Assembly (NCBI GenBank): GCA_910587955.1
Contig: CAJUNN010000054.1
Span: 1-14,347, forward strand
Reading direction: 5' to 3'
Source of the DNA: an uncultured Lachnospiraceae bacterium
GTDB taxonomy: Bacteria > Bacillota > Clostridia > Lachnospirales > Lachnospiraceae
Length of the DNA stretch: 14,347 nt
Below, in pieces: positions 12,234-14,347 of this stretch. Made by a program: the position numbers and the translations under genes. How positions within the stretch are numbered: position 1 is the stretch's first letter; every line of letters starts with the position of its first letter. The notes under the pieces were generated by a model. That model made no database searches and was not told the origin of the DNA. It saw only the letters and a program-made list of their open reading frames with translations.

Positions 12234-14347
12234 TTACCTGGGAACCTCCACCATGGTGTAGGCTTCCACAATATCCAGCTCCTGGATATCGTTAAATTTC
12301 TCAAATACCAGGCCGCATTCATAGCCTGCCCTTACTTCCTTCACATCATCCTTAAACCGCTTTAAGGAAGCCAGAGCGCCGTCGAATATCTGCGTACCCT
12401 CCCGTGTAATCCGGCACTTGCAGTTTCTCTGGAAAACGCCGTCCAGCACATAGGATCCGGCAATGTTGCCTATACCGGAAGCCTTGAAAATCTGGCGCAC
12501 CTCCGCATGGCCCAGTACCTTCTCCTCGAAAATCGGATCCAGCATTCCCTTCATGGCCGCCTCCACGTCATTGATGGCGTCGTAAATCACACGGTACAGC
12601 CTCAAATCCACTTTCTCCCGCTCTGCGGTCTCCTTGGCCGTTGCATCCGGGCGGACATTGAAACCAATGATAATCGCATTGGATGCGGAAGCCAGGCTCA
12701 CATCGGACTCGTTGATGGCTCCCACGCCGCCGTGGATAATTTTCACCACGACCTCCTCGTTGGAAAGCTTTAAGAGACTCTGCTTCACTGCCTCCACGGA
12801 GCCCTGCACGTCGGCCTTCACAATAATATTCAGTTCCTTTAAATTTCCGGACTGGATCTGGGAATACAGATCGTCCAGGGACATCTTAAGCTTCGTATCT
12901 TCAATGAGCTTCTCGCGGCTCTCCTTTACATAAGTCTCCGCGAAAGCCCTGGCCTCTTTGTCCGTCTCAGGCGACACAAAAATCTCGCCCGCGCCCGGAA
13001 CGTCGTTCAGACCCAGAATCTCCACCGGCTTGGAGGGACCTGCCTCCTTCACCCTGCGCCCGTTGTCGTCCATCATAGCCCGGACTTTTCCGTGGCAGGA
13101 TCCTACGGCAATGGGATCTCCTACATGGAGCGTTCCCTTCTGCACCAGAACCGTGGCCACCGGGCCTTTTCCTTTGTCCAGCTCCGCCTCGATGACAAGG
13201 CCTCTCGCCCGGCGGTCGGGATTGGATTTCAGCTCCAGCACTTCCGCTGTCAAAAGAATCATTTCCAGCAGCTGATCCAGGCCCTCATGGGTATGAGCAG
13301 ACACAGGAACAAAGATGGTGCTGCCGCCCCAGTCCTCGGGAATCAATTCGTATTCCACCAGCTCTTGCTTTACACGCTCGATGTTGGCGCTGGGTTTATC
13401 AATCTTGTTAATGGCTACGATAATCTCAATCCCTGCAGCCTTGGCATGGTTGATGGCCTCCACGGTCTGGGGCATCACGCCGTCGTCCGCGGCAACTACC
13501 AGGATCGCAATATCCGTGGAGTTTGCCCCGCGCATACGCATAGCCGTAAAAGCTTCGTGTCCCGGTGTATCCAGGAAGGTAATCTTCTCCCCATTGATGG
13601 TCACCACATAAGCGCCGATGTGCTGGGTGATTCCGCCTGCCTCCCTGTCGATCACATGGGTGTCCCGGATGGCATCCAGAAGAGATGTTTTTCCGTGGTC
13701 TACATGACCCATCACGCAGACTACCGGCGGGCGGGATACAAGGGTCTCCGCTGCGTCTTCCACATCCTCCAGCATTTTGCCGATAACATCTTCCTTTTCT
13801 TCCGGCACGGGATCAAAATTCATCTCCATAGCCAGCTCTCCGGCCGCGTCAAAATCCAGCTCGGAATTCACCGTCACCATTTTTCCGGCCAGAAACAGCT
13901 TCTTGATAATCACGGAAGGCTGAATCTTCATCTTCTCCGCCAGATCGTGAATGCTGATCAGTTCAGGAATAGCGATTACCTTCGGCGTCAGATCTTCTTT
14001 CTTAGGTGCCGGAGGCGTCGGACGCACCGGTGCAGAGCCTTTGCCGCCCCGATTGTTTTTCTGATTCGGGCGATTGCCTCCTTGGTTTGGACGGCGGCCG
14101 CCCTGACCGGGCTTTCCGCCCCAGCTGTCATTAAATTTCGTGTTCTTTTCTTTCCTGCTGTCATCATTCCGGCTCTTATTCTCCGCTCTGCGGTTGTCGT
14201 TCTTGCGAAGCTCTACGGACGGAGCTGCGGGAATCTCCATGGAACGTCTTCCCTCACCCCGGCCCTGTCCCGGACGGCCTTCCCGGTTCGGACCGCCGTA
14301 AGGCCTCTGGCCCTCACGGTTCCCAGGTGCAGGACGGCCTTCCCGGT
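12234..14347 (-). CDS. infB: translation initiation factor IF-2, 5' end beyond the window
   Basis: IF-2 is the GTPase that brings initiator fMet-tRNA to the 30S subunit and promotes subunit joining. The frame is open to the window edge, so the true N-terminus is missing. About 704 residues are visible. Numbered from the internal ATG at 14240, there is a disordered Gly/Arg/Asn/Gln-rich linker (up to about 80), an IF2_N helical domain (about 87-140), and the GTPase domain with GHVDHGKTS (178-186), GGITQHIGA (202-210), DTPGHEAF (224-231), NKID (278-281) and SAH (314-316). The beta-barrel and fMet-tRNA-binding C domains follow to the normal end. It is the first visible gene of the operon; nusA and the L7Ae-like gene would be expected upstream. 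Confidence 0.98.
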   Translation of the reverse strand, partial: REGRPAPGNREGQRPYGGPNREGRPGQGRGEGRRSMEIPAAPSVELRKNDNRRAENKSRNDDSRKEKNTKFNDSWGGKPGQGGRRPNQGGNRPNQKNNRGGKGSAPVRPTPPAPKKEDLTPKVIAIPELISIHDLAEKMKIQPSVIIKKLFLAGKMVTVNSELDFDAAGELAMEMNFDPVPEEKEDVIGKMLEDVEDAAETLVSRPPVVCVMGHVDHGKTSLLDAIRDTHVIDREAGGITQHIGAYVVTINGEKITFLDTPGHEAFTAMRMRGANSTDIAILVVAADDGVMPQTVEAINHAKAAGIEIIVAINKIDKPSANIERVKQELVEYELIPEDWGGSTIFVPVSAHTHEGLDQLLEMILLTAEVLELKSNPDRRARGLVIEAELDKGKGPVATVLVQKGTLHVGDPIAVGSCHGKVRAMMDDNGRRVKEAGPSKPVEILGLNDVPGAGEIFVSPETDKEARAFAETYVKESREKLIEDTKLKMSLDDLYSQIQSGNLKELNIIVKADVQGSVEAVKQSLLKLSNEEVVVKIIHGGVGAINESDVSLASASNAIIIGFNVRPDATAKETAEREKVDLRLYRVIYDAINDVEAAMKGMLDPIFEEKVLGHAEVRQIFKASGIGNIAGSYVLDGVFQRNCKCRITREGTQIFDGALASLKRFKDDVKEVRAGYECGLVFEKFNDIQELDIVEAYTMVEVPR
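14272..14347 (-). repeat. 60-bp spaced direct repeat in the IF-2 N-terminal linker
   Basis: The 16-mer GGACGGCCTTCCCGGT occurs at 14272-14287 and again at 14332-14347, exactly 60 bases (20 codons) apart. It encodes (N)REGRP in the low-complexity linker, with a further NREGQRP between. More copies probably lie beyond the window. Confidence 0.8.

Overview
The window looks like chromosome from a Gram-positive gut-type Clostridia, most likely a Lachnospiraceae. The infB-rbfA-nrnA-truB-ribF gene order is typical of Firmicutes, the Shine-Dalgarno sites are strong AGGAGG types, the tRNA lacks an encoded CCA, and coding GC is moderate. The genus cannot be fixed from the sequence alone.

Left edge (1-913): the 3' part of a tRNA-Gly(GCC) with a Rho-independent terminator, then about 850 bases of decayed accessory DNA. 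This holds a small orphan reading frame on the minus strand and the C-terminal remnant of a large serine recombinase (TnpX/DUF4368 type) broken by a one-base insertion. It looks like the scar of an integrative element beside a tRNA gene. Bases 278-372 and 772-913 hold nothing I can name except the Shine-Dalgarno site of the next gene.

Plus-strand stress/redox block (914-2758): a 73-residue helical protein of unknown function, a rubrerythrin, then a lone LUD (LutC-like) gene. The LUD gene has an unusual leader. A near-consensus sigma-A promoter just after rubrerythrin puts the transcript start almost exactly at the first of three tandem 103-104 bp repeats, and the array ends 4 bases before the LUD Shine-Dalgarno site. 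Each repeat can fold into a long hairpin and also contains an intact 27-codon reading frame. None of the eight differences between copies breaks a predicted pair or the frame. This is the most interesting object in the window.

Minus-strand transport block (2820-6727): a tightly packed three-gene operon of a MacB/LolD-type ATPase, a secreted, membrane-anchored CARDB-like protein and a MacB/FtsX-type permease. It starts from a promoter with an inverted repeat over the core and ends at a shared bidirectional terminator with the LUD gene. Part of the CARDB-like gene is strikingly AT-rich.

Minus-strand 6847-8939: a Na+/phosphate cotransporter with a PhoU-like tail, overlapping by 4 bases a membrane-anchored Mrr-type nuclease-fold protein; a strong terminator overlaps the stop of the latter.

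Minus-strand 9033-14347: the translation/RNA-maturation operon in order of transcription infB (5' end outside the window), rbfA, nrnA, truB, ribF, with short gaps or overlaps. These genes supply translation initiation, 30S maturation, nanoRNA/pAp turnover, tRNA U55 modification and FMN/FAD synthesis.
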